Origin: Allium sativum
Taxonomy: Eukaryota > Streptophyta > Magnoliopsida > Asparagales > Amaryllidaceae
Direction: 5' to 3'
Length of the DNA: 64,000 nucleotides
Assembly: GCA_030737875.1 (NCBI GenBank)
Contig: CM060915.1
Span: 565,238,577-565,302,576, forward strand
The translations under genes were made by a program, and so were the position numbers. Each line of letters starts with the position of its first letter. The first letter of the stretch is position 1. This document shows, piece after piece, positions 22,315-34,075 of the stretch. The notes beneath the pieces are model-generated. The model was not told the origin of the DNA, made no database searches, and saw nothing but the letters and a program-made list of their open reading frames with translations.

Positions 22315-23626
22315 TCTGACCTTTACGATTGTTGGTATGGAAAGACGAGGATCGAATGAATATTCAAAAACCATTCCAACCAACAAATACGAAATATATA
22401 GAAGATCTCAGACGACGATCGAGATGGAGCATTTAAAGACCATAGATCTTCATGAAGCAGAAGAACCACTTACAATCTCTGATTCGACCCGGAGATATAC
22501 TGGGGTTCTGTCGTGGTTGGGATATGTGGATTGCAAGGACTATCACTACTGATCCATGGGGTGATTCCTATATTAGATGCAGTAGGAGGGTACATTCGGT
22601 TCATCCTGTTCCTGGATGACTTGTATGGACGGATGTCTGACAGAGTATTTCCAAAGGAATTACATGCGTTGATTTCTCCAAACGTACCATGGTTGATGGC
22701 GGAGATATGGTTATTCTCTAGCCAAATAAACTAGAGTATTTTTGTGGACGTCAATCAGTGTGATCTGGCGGATCTGACGATGTGGCATTCAAAGTGTATG
22801 ATGACCAGATGTGTTCTGACCTCAAGCCTCATCAACCGGGGAAATGACAAAAATCGGGCAGGCAGCATGGCTATGTGGGTCGCTCCCATTAGGGTGTATA
22901 ATCACCTATCTAGAGAAAATCCATTTCATTCTTCAATCTATTCGATGCTGTCCCTTTTTGGGTAACGGTGATTTGAGTCCAACTGTTGGTGATATACATT
23001 CGATACACTCAAGCGAAATGAGTGGTCGGTAATGTGAGGGCCGGGTTGCAAGACGTTCTTGTTGAACCCAATGTATTCGACTCTAGAGATACACAATCGG
23101 CAGGTGGTCCCTTACCTTGTCATGGTTGGAATCCAATCTCCAATAAGCGCCCGCGGTTTTTGTTTTTATATATATACATGGAGCGTGAGATGCAAGCGTT
23201 CCACTAGATTGATATTTACTTGTATTTAGACATTAGTATAATATCAGAAAAGATATTGATTTCGAAAACTGTTTTGGGTTATCGTAAGGTAAAAACCGTC
23301 CGTATTTATGTGTGGATTTGGTCTTACGATTATCTTTTTCTTTCGAAAGGATTTTGACTTTAAAATCAAGTTGTGTGACACCCTTAATGCTGTGCGAATT
23401 TTTCTCACTATGGTTCACCAGACTGACCCGGTGTTTTCTAAATGCTCGGGTTAGCCCGGGGTGTACAGGTTCAGGTTAGCAGGTACTGAGAAGTTTAGAA
23501 ATGAGCTGGAGATGTTCATACGAATGATATCTAGAATTTTTTCCGCTGTGTATATGAGGACAGATTATTATAACTGTCTAGAGATGTTGATATACTCTGA
23601 TATTGTAAGTATTTTCAAAAGCTCTC

Positions 23627-23632
23627 AATAAA
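23627..23632 (+). terminator. Putative polyadenylation signal of LTR-B2
   Basis: AATAAA about 215 bp before the LTR end, in the same context as 16989-16994. Confidence 0.5.
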
Positions 23633-24422
23633 GATTTATTTCTGAATTATATTTTGTTCCGCTGCGATGTGAGACTCTGTGTTGGTTCTTCTCCTTCTTC
23701 TATTCTAATATTTCTTTCTCTCTTATCTCACCCTCTAATTTCTTTCTATAAATGTTCCAGTGTTTTCGGTGTTTGGAAGGTCGGCATAAGTCATGGTAAG
23801 GTATTTATGTCGATTTTCGGGACCGGAAATCCCTGGGTCGTTACAGTTAAAGGATTCGGCACCATGCAAATTTCACAACCTTAGACAAAATCTTGCAATA
23901 TATTTTTAAATCCATATCATATCCTTAGGTTATCTCGACTGTGTCAAATCAAAGTGAGGCAAGATGGTCGGCCAGAAATATTTGCCGTGTACACCATATC
24001 TTGCTGACCGATTAATAGAGAGGGATATATTGAAAATAAAGAAAACATATATATGTTCAATTCAAATCCTTTCGTACTACTAGCGCATAAAAAATGGCTC
24101 TTACTTTAATCTTATCAAATCGGCACATTGGTTGTTTACTTTAAGTCAAGAAATGTGGCTCTTGACCTTTGAAAATAACATCTCTGTCTCGCACAGATAT
24201 AAACAAAATCTCACCCTCACTAGTGCTATACCATTTTTCCAACATGTCGGCTAGTAGGAGTCAAAGTACCAACTAAGAGAAGAAAATGGCATGTGCTTCT
24301 GTCCCCTCTTTCTGACCGATACAGTGAAGGAAACATGTGGGAATAAGTTAGAAAAATAAAAATCTATCCTTGTTACTGACATTTGCATGTTTTGTGGTTG
24401 TCATAACCAAGTATTCTGCCAA

Positions 24423-24430
24423 TATAAATA
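24423..24430 (+). promoter_or_regulatory. Possible TATA box in the family C LTR
   Basis: TATAAATA, preceded by CCAA and followed by a pyrimidine-rich stretch. Its position is comparable with TATA-like sites in the LTRs of A (5011) and F (62891). No transcript evidence is possible from sequence alone. Confidence 0.35.
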
Positions 24431-24559
24431 CACCTACCTTTCATCCTCTTATGCCCATTCTTTCTAGCAAATACAAGTCGTTTTGATATCCTAAATTTCC
24501 AGAACAAACCATTATATAAAACAAACAAAATTTTTAAATGAATGCGAATTCTTTAGCAA

Positions 24560-25340
24560 TGCATAAGCTTTTAGGGAAGATCTTCTCTGCAGTTAAACAA
24601 AGTGAGAACAACATGGGTTCGAACCGATCTGGAGGGAGGTAGAGTTGCCGAGGAGGTTGGAAATCTAAAGATGGATTGTAGGGGGAGGTGCAACCGTCAC
24701 GGTAGTTGTTCTCCGGTCAATTGTTGTTCCTCAGGGTCGAAGTAGCGTAGGGTTGGTCGAAAAAACCCGGAGGGGAGAGTGGTGAGTACAACACAACAAA
24801 GTGGAGAGGGATGTTTTGTCAGTGGGGATGGTGACCGCATGTTGTGCATTATTTTCCCAGGTATAGACAAAGGAAAGCTGAGGCTGGGGCGCATCTTCGG
24901 CAGAGATCAGAAGCCGTACAAGTAGCGGTCGTAGGAGCTGACACAAGGAGCTTCTGAACCGAGAGGAAATGGCATGGGTTGAGGTGAAGTCGGGCATGGC
25001 TAATATATTGGTGTGGAATCTCGCGTGAAGAAGATGATGCATGGGAGACGGTTGATGGACATGGAGTTTTATGGAAGTTTTATGATGGTGATGGCATTCA
25101 TTTCTATACCCTAAAGAAGGAGATAAGGGCAGCTAAAGGAAACGACCATGGGTGTTTTACTAGAACAGAAAGAAAAGATGGGGAGAAGAATTTGGGGAAG
25201 AAAGGGTATACGTGGGTCTTTTTTTATACTGGGCTTTAGGCCACGGTTTCTATATATACACACACACAATAGGGAATTGAAAAGACTGAGGAGTCGGAAG
25301 TTCTTTGCTGTGGGCAAGAGTTTTAGGCAGCTGGATTAAC
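24560..25340 (-). pseudogene. Antisense gene-like segment in the family C LTR
   Basis: On the minus strand this reads as TATA-like sequences (TATATATAG near 25250; TATAAAAAAA near 25225 beside a GGGCTT site-II motif), a pyrimidine-rich leader, then an open frame at 25042-24731 (about 100 codons, Ser/Pro/Thr-rich, no recognised domain). It occupies the same relative place as the antisense gene-like segment in LTR-B2 but has no evident sequence match to it. It may be an independent capture or a coincidence of base composition. I do not assign a function. Confidence 0.3.
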
Positions 25341-27615
25341 AATGGTCAACATGATTACATGTGGCCTTAGTTTGGTAATTGGGGTAAAATAATTTATTAA
25401 TTATTTTAATTTATAAAAACAATTATCTTATAATGCGTACAACTTTTACCCACAATTACAAAAATGAACAAAATTGAAGTCGATGGAACCATATCAAGGG
25501 GGGCAACGTGATAGAGCTGATTCAGAGAAGTTCGGTCCTTGTTGGAATTTCATGTAATTTTAAATGCGTGTTTAAAGTTATACGAAACAACGCGAGTCGT
25601 CAATCGAAAATAAAATAGTGAGTTAACTCTCACACTTTCCTGGAATGCTGTGATGTGCTAAATACATATAATTATAACGTATCATTGATAGTATGAATTG
25701 GTTGATTGGATGCTATGAATGTTATTAGTTGTTTGTTGTTTGATTGGTTAACGTTAATTATATTTCATCATTTTAAATCCATTATATTATGAAAAAATTT
25801 CATATATTATTATCAAATATTATTGTGATATGTGATGCAAGGAAGAGCAGGTTGAAGGAATCCAACAGGATTCCTCAAATAAATTGTATGTTATTTATTG
25901 ATCATATTATTCATATATATGAATTGTTTACCCCAATGATATTAAAACCTATTTGGATATTGATGGTAAAATATATGTTAATCGTCGTTGTAATCTTAAT
26001 CAATCGAGAGTATTGATTAAGTAGTTGGCAGTGATGGCCTAAAATTTATCGTTTTATGACGTCGTTTTGTCATCCGGCAAATTGACGTCGTTCTGCCGTT
26101 AGGAAAAATTGATGTAGTTTTAAGTTATAAATTTTGTTTTATAACTGAGTTGAAGTTTTTTTAAGTTTATTTTACATAGGTTAATTAAAATAAAAAATTA
26201 ATAAATATATTTATATTTATAATTGTGTTTTATAAAATAATAATTTAACATTTTATATAACGAATTCTTATGTCGTTATTAAGTTTTAAGAATTGAAAAT
26301 TAGAAACTAACTTATAGGTTATTAAATTAAATAATTGTTTCTATAAAAAAATTAAATGATGTTTTAAATTAATTAAGTTATTGACTAATTTATGGGGGAA
26401 AAAGATGAATGGAAATCAGTTAACAATCGAAGTGATGTTTTTAAGGTTGGCCAGTCAACCATTTTAAAGTTGAAATTTGACAATTGGGTTTATTTAATTC
26501 ATTTAATCGATAATTTTCCGAATATTCGATAAACTTAACAAATGATGTTCTTCAAAGTTAGTTAATCTTTGATTAACTGTATTTTAAAGTGATTATCAAT
26601 TTTTTATTGTTAATAAAGTTAATTATTGTTTAATAATCTTTTAAGAATGATTTAATTATCCTATTTCTAGTTAATAATGAAATTGATTACTATTATTGTA
26701 GTTAATGTCCAAGTAAATTATTATTTTAATAAATAATAATTAAAGCGATCATTTTTTAATTGAAAATTTAATTAAAAGTGATCCAATAGAAATAAGCTTT
26801 GATTTCAGTTTAGTAAGAGTTTTATAAAGGATTAAAATCCATGTTTACAAACCAAGTTTGTAAAGTGACTTGCAATTTAATGCAGGAGTTTCAAGTAGGT
26901 TTTACTTAATTAAGAAAAAGGAATTAGCATGTAAAGTGAATTTTCAAATAAAAGGAATTGGTTTATAAACCCATAGAAAATGGAAATGAAAATGGTATAT
27001 TAGTTTTTTGTGTTGCAAACTTTTATTGTCTCGAGAGAAGAACGTGTTTTCATGGAAGATGAGAAACAAAGAGGGATATTGGTTTTGAAATGGAATTGTA
27101 TATTGGAAACAAAATTATAATTTCCATAAGCACGATTTTTTTAAAGTTAATAAAACCATTTGAGGTTGTATTATAAGAAGTACGTCACTTGACGTTATTT
27201 TAACTATATAAGATTGGTAATAAAACTTATATCGATTGGTAAAGTATTTATATAATGATATTTCCAATGGTAGAGGAAATGGAAAGTAGTGTTATGAAAC
27301 TATAGTGATATTTTTAAATATGAGGAAATACGAAAAGGTTTTGGGAATAAAAACGATGTTTCCAAGATAAAGGTAAATAAAAGATGTTCAATGAAATATA
27401 GTAATATTTCCAGACCAAGGAAATAAAAAGGGGAGTTTGATAAATATGTTATTCTAAAAGAGAATATTGAATGATGTTTTCATATAAATGAAACCGGAAG
27501 AGTTTTGTTGAGATTGAATTTATGAAATCGATTATAAGAATCGATGAAATGGTTTAATGAAGTGTTTTAATATAAATGACCTGAGCTGCCAATGTACTTA
27601 ACAATACCATTATGA

Positions 27616-27643
27616 TTTGATAGTTAAACAACCGACTATCAAA
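27616..27643 (+). other. Perfect 9-10 bp hairpin, family C LTR
   Basis: TTTGATAGT, loop TAAACAACCG, ACTATCAAA; one more A-T pair (27615 with 27644) can extend it. It is homologous in position to the LTR-B hairpin and compensatory at the outer pair. Confidence 0.7.
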
Positions 27644-29140
27644 TAAATTATCATATTGGACCTTTTGATGTGTTGTTTCGAAGAAGCTGGGATGAGAACT
27701 AGACCCAAAACCACTTCGAACCAACTGTGTGTTCGCGACTAACTTGCAAGTTTGTAAAGATGGTCATTAAAGGCCATAAATCTTCATGAGCGGAAGAACT
27801 ACTTGTTGAAATTCTATTGCTAATCCTTAGAGATATTTTGACACTGTTGTAATTGGAATCTACGGATTGCAAGGACTTCTCGCTACTGATCCTTGGGGTG
27901 ATTCCTATATAGGATGCGGTAGGAGGGTGCCTTTGATTCATCCTATTCCTGGATGACTTGTATGGAAGAATGTTTGATAGAGTATTTCCAAACAAGTCAT
28001 GTCATTGATTTCTACAAATATACCAAGTCCAGTGGCAGAGAAATTCTCTTGCTTAACACCTAGAGTATATCTGTGGACGTTAATTAGTGATTTCTGACGG
28101 ATCTGACAATGTGGCATTCAAAGTAAATGGAGATGTAGTGTTCTAAAAAGATAAACGTGACCTCAAGCCTCATTAACTGGAAAATGGTAGTCGCATGGCT
28201 AACTGGGCAAACCCAAGCAGGGTATATCATTACTTGATCTGGAGAAATAAAATGCCTCGGTTGTTTCTTATTTTTGAATGCATTCGGTTTGGTTGGCTGG
28301 CACCCAACCGTGATAATGATATATTCGGTCCACTCAAGTTAAATGAGTGACCGGTCATGTTTAGCCTGGGTTACAAGATGTTCTTGTTGAACCCCAGTTT
28401 ATTCATCGCCAGAGTTACACTAATCGGGAGGTGATCTCTTACCTTGCCATAGTTGGAATCCAATCTCCAATAAGTGCCTTGTGGTTTTTGATTTTATAAC
28501 AAATATGTAGAGCGTGAGATGCAAGTGTTCTACTAGATGGTTATTTATTTATGATTTGATAGACGCTATTATAATATCACTAGATTTTGATATATAAAAA
28601 TGTTTTGGGTTATAGTAAGGTAAAAACCGTCCGTGTTTATGAGTGGGTTGGTCTTACTATTATCCTTTCCTTTCCAATGGATTTTATGAAGTTAAACAAG
28701 TTGCTTGTGCTGTGAATTTATAACTACAATTATTCCAAGCTGATCTAGGTGAATTATTCTTTGCTTCAAATGTGCTCGGGTCAAACCAAGTATATTTCCA
28801 GGTTAGGTTTCGGTTGGAGTTTCAGGAGCTAGAAGTAGAAGGCTTCACCGTTAGTTATTTAAAGTTATTTTTCGCGGTGACAGACATATGTTGTACTATG
28901 AAGATTGGTATGTATATACAGTTTGTTTTTGCAAAGAGATTTGATATATTATTTTTATTCGTTTCGCTGTGAAATTATGATGTTCTTCTTCCTTCTTCCT
29001 TCTTCTATTCTAACATTTCTTTCTTTATACTTCTAATCCTCTATTTTCTTTCTATTAAAGATTCATAATTTCATGCAGTTTGGGTTGGACGTGGGCTGTA
29101 ATTCGTCAGCGCAAAGGTTACGGATTTACGGGCCTTTACA

Positions 29141-29470
29141 GTTGGCATCAGAGCTATTGGTTAAATAAAAAATTCTGGATTGATTTAAAATAAATTGGAA
29201 ATGGAGATATGCCTGTATATGTTAAAAGGTATGGAATGAAGTGAATGAAGGAAATAATTTAAATGCTCCAAAAAGGTACATGTTTGATTGAGTATGAGAT
29301 TTTTATGAGCCTATTGGGCAAGCTGCTTGGTTTTTTGTTTTTCTTTTGAATATAAAAAGCCTAGAGAGGCGATTTGTAGTTGCATTGATTTAGCCGCGCA
29401 AAGGATACACTGGCAAAAAAATTCAAAAATATAAAGTGTAAGAAAATTTTGATAATTGGAAATTGATTTA
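29141..29470 (+). mobile_element. Family C internal domain fragment
   Basis: About 330 bp that aligns with the family B internal domain at its two ends: the primer-site region and a GCCTAGAGAGGCGATTTGTAG / ACTGGCAAAAAAATT block matching 18120-18200. The middle is missing and the purine tract is absent. It is therefore truncated and joined to other LTR-derived sequence at about 29470. Confidence 0.55.
29143..29154 (+). other. Degenerate primer-binding site, family C
   Basis: TGGCATCAGAGC, one mismatch from TGGTATCAGAGC, lies 2 bp after the LTR end and is followed by TATTGGTT as in family B. Confidence 0.75.
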
Positions 29471-30108
29471 TCGAATGCATATGGAATTAGAAACCAAATT
29501 GGTTTATAAAATTTAAAGACAAGTAATGAAATGGATTTCCACTGATTTGAAACCAATATTTTACAAATGGGTTTATAATATAATGTTTTCTAAATGTAAA
29601 AAATAAATGGTTCCGTGAAGAGATAAGAGAACATAAGGTTTTCCAATGATAATAAGAAATATTTTCTAAGTGTAAAATAAAGTATCTTGCAAAATATAGA
29701 ATTTTTTTCCAAGTATAGTGAGAATCCAAAGCGGTTTTGGAAAATATCTCAGTAAGAAGAATTGATAATGAATATTGGGAAGAACTTAATTAATGAAATA
29801 TTAATTAAAAAGGGCTCAGTGATTGTTTGGTGCAAATCAATAGTATTCCCTTTTCAAAATAAGGTATTAGGATGAATGTTTGTTCAATAGTTAAAAAAAC
29901 GACTATCGAAATTCTTGCCAACTAAATGTTATCGTTGTCAATATGGAGAGACTGGTTGGATTACTATCCGAAACCACTCTGTATTGGCATAAGCATTCTG
30001 AATCATATTATTTGAAAATAATTGAAGACGGAGTAAAGTGGAAGGGATATTTTTGTTATTCCTAAGTAGAAATTGCCTAAGATGGATTAATGGAAATAGT
30101 GTCTTCGG
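29471..30108 (+). repeat. Fragment of a B/C-type LTR (mid-LTR segment)
   Basis: AT-rich TTTCCAA-type phrases like 27250-27440, then the hairpin region (29883-29910: TTCAATAGT, loop, ACTATCGAA, one mismatch) followed by a GGAGAGACTGGTTGGATTACTATCCGAAACCACT-like stretch. The latter corresponds to 15700-15745 in LTR-B1 and 27690-27720 in C. It ends where G begins. Confidence 0.5.
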
Positions 30109-33100
30109 TGTAATAACCTGGAACTTTATCACTTTGATTGAGAATATTTAATTAATTTTAGATATTCAAATATATGGTTTTTATAACTAACATAATCTCT
30201 TTTAGTTAATAATAAATGATATGAAACTCATTTTAAATTTTGGTTTACAAAAATATATAGTTCAAAGAAAAACTGAAAATGTGACCGAAACAATTTTTCG
30301 AAAAGACTGATTTTTAATCATATAAAAGTTGTTTGAAATGTTGAAAATTCTTAATTTTTCTAAAATAAAATCACAAATAATTAAATAGTGATCAATTAAG
30401 TAAATTAATTGCTAAACAAAGTACTAATAAAGTTTACTTAAGAAAAGTTATTTGACTTTCCTTTTTGGAAAAAAGTAAAAAGAAAATGGAAAAAGGACTA
30501 ATATCACACTTTACAACTTAAGGAGTGTTGTGTTTTAAAAAAAAGAGGGAAAGGGGGTGTATTATAAGGCAAGGAAGGAGGTGGAGTTGATGTGTAAAAA
30601 AAAGCGGAGAAGGGTTTGTACTTAATGCTAAAATTGTAATTTTCTAAGCTTATTTTATATAAACTTAACTTTACGTTTCCCTATCTCCTATCCCATTTCA
30701 TTTCCTGTTTATAAAACTTCTCCTTCTTCTTTCCTAAGCTTTTTAAGTTTAAAAACCTTTTATTGGCTTCCAAAAATATTTTCTATGTCTAAAAACTTGT
30801 TCTTTTTCTCTTTTACCCTTAAAAACTAGTTTTAAACACCTTCTTCTTACACCTTTTTCTCTTCAAAACAACCTCATACACCTCCAAAACAACCATGGCC
30901 GAACCATAAAGAGCCAAATATGATCAAAATCACATTTTTACTTATGAAAATGTTGATATCTAGGCTTGTTTGTGAGCTTATGAGAGTTTTGGCTAGTTTA
31001 AAGTGAGAAAGCTCACAATTTTGCTTGTGTTTTAACCTTAACTTGTGTTTAAATTTATGGTTATGTTTTGTTGTATATTCTTATATTATTATGATGTTTT
31101 TGATGTTATTAGGTGATGTATGCAAGTATATTAGTTGTATGTTGTTTGGTTTGAAAGTTACAAAAAGTTTGTAAGCAAATTTCATTGAAACTTGCAAGTT
31201 TTATCTATAGCCGTGGATTGATGTTTGGGTATGAGTATTTATGATGTACTCATGTATGTTGGATGGTGTAATCATTGTTTAGTGTTGGAAAATTTTAATT
31301 TTGGATTTTGATGTTGATTTGAGATCTCTTTGAGAATGAATAGGGATTTTGAGATTTTATTTCAAAACAAAGAAGGTTTATGTGCTAATTGGTTTGATCA
31401 TGCTTCCAAAATTCATACTTTTGTTTTGAAGCTCAATTGGGAAGTTTATAGATGTTTAAAGTATAAAAGAAATTATTTTTGAAGTTGTTTTATGTAAAAT
31501 CCAAAATTTGAAATTACGTGTTTTATAGCGATAGTCGCTATAAGTGAAGTTCGCTAAAACAAACTGTCTTCAAAATTATAACATGTTTTTATTTTAAGTA
31601 TGTTTAGAAAATGTTTTCAAAACTTGATTTAAGTTTAGAAAAGTTTTTATCATTTTTTAATTATCATTTGCTTATTTGATTAGTTAAAGAGATAAATTAG
31701 CACTTAATTACCAATTAATTAAGAAATTTGGTGCTTAAATCTTAACTCGAGTAAGCTAATTATAATTTGATAATTAATAAAAAATTATTATTATTTATTG
31801 ACTTTAATTAAGTGTTAAGTATGATTAATTATGTGATTAATATTTACTATTATTATTTATTTATTTAATAAATGAAGGCTTAATAATTATAAATTAAGTT
31901 AAATTTTAACTTAGGAACTTAATTAGGGTTTGTTTAATTACTAATGCAAGTTTAATATTTGTTTAATTATTTAATAAAGGTTAAATTTATTTTTAATTAA
32001 GGAATGATTATTGTTTAATTATTGATTTAAAGTGATATTTAATAGTTAATTATTATTTTAAATGGTTAAATAAATGTTAAATTATTTTTTTGAATGGTTG
32101 CTAATTAATTATTGATTTGGAACTAAATTATTTGATTTAGAAGTTTATTTGTTATTTAATAATGAGATTAATATTATATGCTTGTTAAATAAAGATCTTT
32201 AAGTTGAATATCTTATTTTCCAAGAATATTTAAAAGGGTATTTATAGTCCAATGGATTTCATTATCAACTACCTTTAATTAGCCTCATCGGTTAGGTATT
32301 AAGTGACATTTGTTACTATAACCAAACACCATTCTACTATTAGTTTAAAATGAATTCAATATTAAGGACCGTGGTTAGCAAAACAAAAACCCATTTTACT
32401 AGTAGATGAATTGGGTATGGATGGGAATATTCTTTGGATATTTGATGTTAAATTCCACAGAAGAGAACTTATACTATTTGAGGAATTTGAAAGGTAGTTA
32501 TACCGTTTTTCCACTCATAGTATTTGTCGAACATGGAAACTGGTATTGAATATAAGTTGATATAATTTCTGTTTAAATCTTATATTTAATATCAATTGGT
32601 TTTGGGTTTGTTGTGAACGATGTCTTAGATGACATTATTCTTTAACCCAAATTTAATAAGAAGTTACTTTAAGTAATTTTGAGTTACTTAAAAGTGGTTT
32701 TACAAGTTATAAATTGGGTTTGGATGGGAATAATCTTTAGATATTTGATGTTAAATTCCACATAAAAGAACTTATACTATTTGAGTAATTTGAAAGGTAG
32801 TTATACCATCAGTCCCCTCATAGTATTTATTAAATATGGAAATTGGTATTGAATATAAGTTGATATAATTTTTGTTTAAATCTTACATTTAATATAAATT
32901 GGTTTTGGGTTTGTTGTGAATAATGTCTTAAATGATATTATTCTTTAACCCAAATTTAATAAGAAGTTACTTTAAGTAATTTTGAGTTACTTAAAAGAGT
33001 GTTTCCAACTTATAGATTGGGTTTGGATGGGAATAATCTTTAGATATTTGATGTTAATTTCCACAGAAGAGAATTATAATGTTTTAGGAATTTGAAAGGT

Positions 33101-34075
33101 AGCTATACCATTATTCCACTCATAATATTTATTGAATGTGGAAATTGGTATCGAATATAAGTTGATACAATTTTTGTTTAAATCTTATATTTAATATCAA
33201 TTGGTTTTGGGTTTGTTATGAATAATGTCTTAAATTACAGTATTCTTTAACCCAAATTTAATAAGAAGTTACTTTAAGTAATTTTGAGTTACTTAAATGA
33301 GGTTTTCCAATTTATAAATTGGGTTCGGATGGGAATAATCTTCGGATTCGGATTGGAATAATCTTCGGATATATGATGTTAAATTCCACAGAAGAGAACT
33401 TATACTATTTGAGGAATTTGAAAGGTAGTTATACAATTATTCCACTCATAATATTTGTTGAATGTGGAAATTGGTATTGAAAACAAGTTGATATAGTTTC
33501 TGTTTAAATCTTTTATTTAATATCAAATTGGTTTGGGGTTAAATGGATCGTCCGATGTCGAGTTGGGTATTTTTTAAGTATTGATTTGATGTTGGTTTAG
33601 GCCTTCATAGTTTTCACTTAGGGAATACTAAACTGGATTACGATGATTCATGTTAATGATTGCTACTGATTTATTTTGGTTCGTTGTGAATGGTGTTTTA
33701 AATGAAACCTTCCTTTAATCCTAGCTTGATTATGATTTGGAATCTAAAATTTGACTACGATCTTTTGGAAAGCTAATGGAATAATGCTTAATGATCTTGT
33801 TTTAGAAATGGAAAAGAAAAGTAAATGAATTTGAGGACCAATGAATCTTAATTAAGATTTAAAATTTAACTATATTTGTTTTAAAAAATATGTTTTAAAG
33901 AGGGATTTATGAAGTGAATAATTTCCAAAATAAGGTTTTAATTGAGCAATCCTAAATAGAAGAGAGACTTAGTGAATCCCATATTTCCATACGGTTTTAA
34001 AATAGCGATTATTATTTGGAAAGTCCGGAATTAGAATTTGGATATGAAAAACCATTCCAAATAATCGTACGACAT
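30109..34075 (+). repeat. LTR-G, related giant LTR interrupted by element E
   Basis: It begins TGTAATAACCTGG, the LTR-start pattern of this superfamily, without a clear purine tract before it. TATA-like sites lie at 30655 and 30709, followed by CT-rich sequence (CTCCTTCTTC). A GATTTGATGTTGGTTTAGGCC phrase near 33590 matches the start of the family A core block (about 990). Near 34030-34060 an AACCATTCC phrase matches LTR-B. It is cut at 34075 by element E. Most of 31000-32400 is AT-rich TTAATTA sequence with no other recognisable feature. Confidence 0.5.
32411..33545 (+). repeat. 303-bp tandem repeat, about 3.7 copies
   Basis: Monomers start at the TTGGGTNTGGATGGGAAT phrase at 32411, 32714, 33017 and 33319, so spacings are 303, 303 and 302 bp. 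Each contains AAATTCCACAGAAGAGAA, GGTAGTTATACC and TTAATAAGAAGTTACTTTAAG phrases; the last ends early. Copy 4 holds a 20-25 bp internal duplication (CGGATTGGAATAATCTT phrases). The array lies inside LTR-G. Confidence 0.9.

Larger units (their letters stand above)
13593..23845 (+). mobile_element. Family B LARD-like LTR element, first LTR interrupted by family A
   Basis: LTR-B1 (13593-17207, left end removed by the A insertion), a 1.1 kb internal domain and complete LTR-B2 (18318-23845). LTR-B1 matches 20215-23845 along its full length. At 13593 the sequence CTCGG continues exactly what follows GATGGAGT in LTR-B2, so A landed inside the B LTR. CTCGG is the predicted right-hand target duplication of A. 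There is no gag or pol. Confidence 0.85.
18318..23845 (+). repeat. LTR-B2, complete (5528 bp)
   Basis: It runs from TGTAACATCCC to GGGTCGTTACA, followed by GTTAA (predicted right target duplication). The first 0.45 kb aligns with the U3 of family A (for example the CGGATTTATGTGAAACGAG and TATTTTTCTAATGAAAGAG phrases). Next comes 1.7 kb absent from A that includes an antisense, gene-like segment. The remainder aligns with LTR-B1 and, more distantly, with C and A. The LTR is five times the length of the internal domain. Confidence 0.88.
23846..29140 (+). repeat. Family C LTR (decayed, 5' end outside or lost)
   Basis: It ends GGGCCTTTACA at 29140, next to a primer-site-like sequence. From about 25500 onward it aligns patchily with LTR-B: GTGAGTTAAC near 25619, the hairpin at 27616, and the core block from 27770 (GGATTGCAAGGACTTCTCGC, GGATGACTTGTATGGA and others) through GTTTTGGGTTATAGTAAGG at 28600. 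The 23846-24500 part shows no match I can identify and has a TATAAATA at 24423-24430. B appears to have inserted into this LTR, because its left portion is missing here. Heavy divergence and frequent indels mark it as older than A or B. Confidence 0.65.

Noticed and set aside
24600..24900. Intact host gene in the less repetitive stretch after LTR-B2
   Set aside because: No recognised protein in either strand. Promoter-like motifs and an antisense frame exist, but the flanks belong to a decayed LTR, so I list it only as a gene-like segment.
30109..34075. Second LTR of family C completing a C element
   Set aside because: Its TATA region and leader do not match the C LTR at 24400-25400, and it lacks a preceding purine tract. 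It is treated as a separate relative (G).
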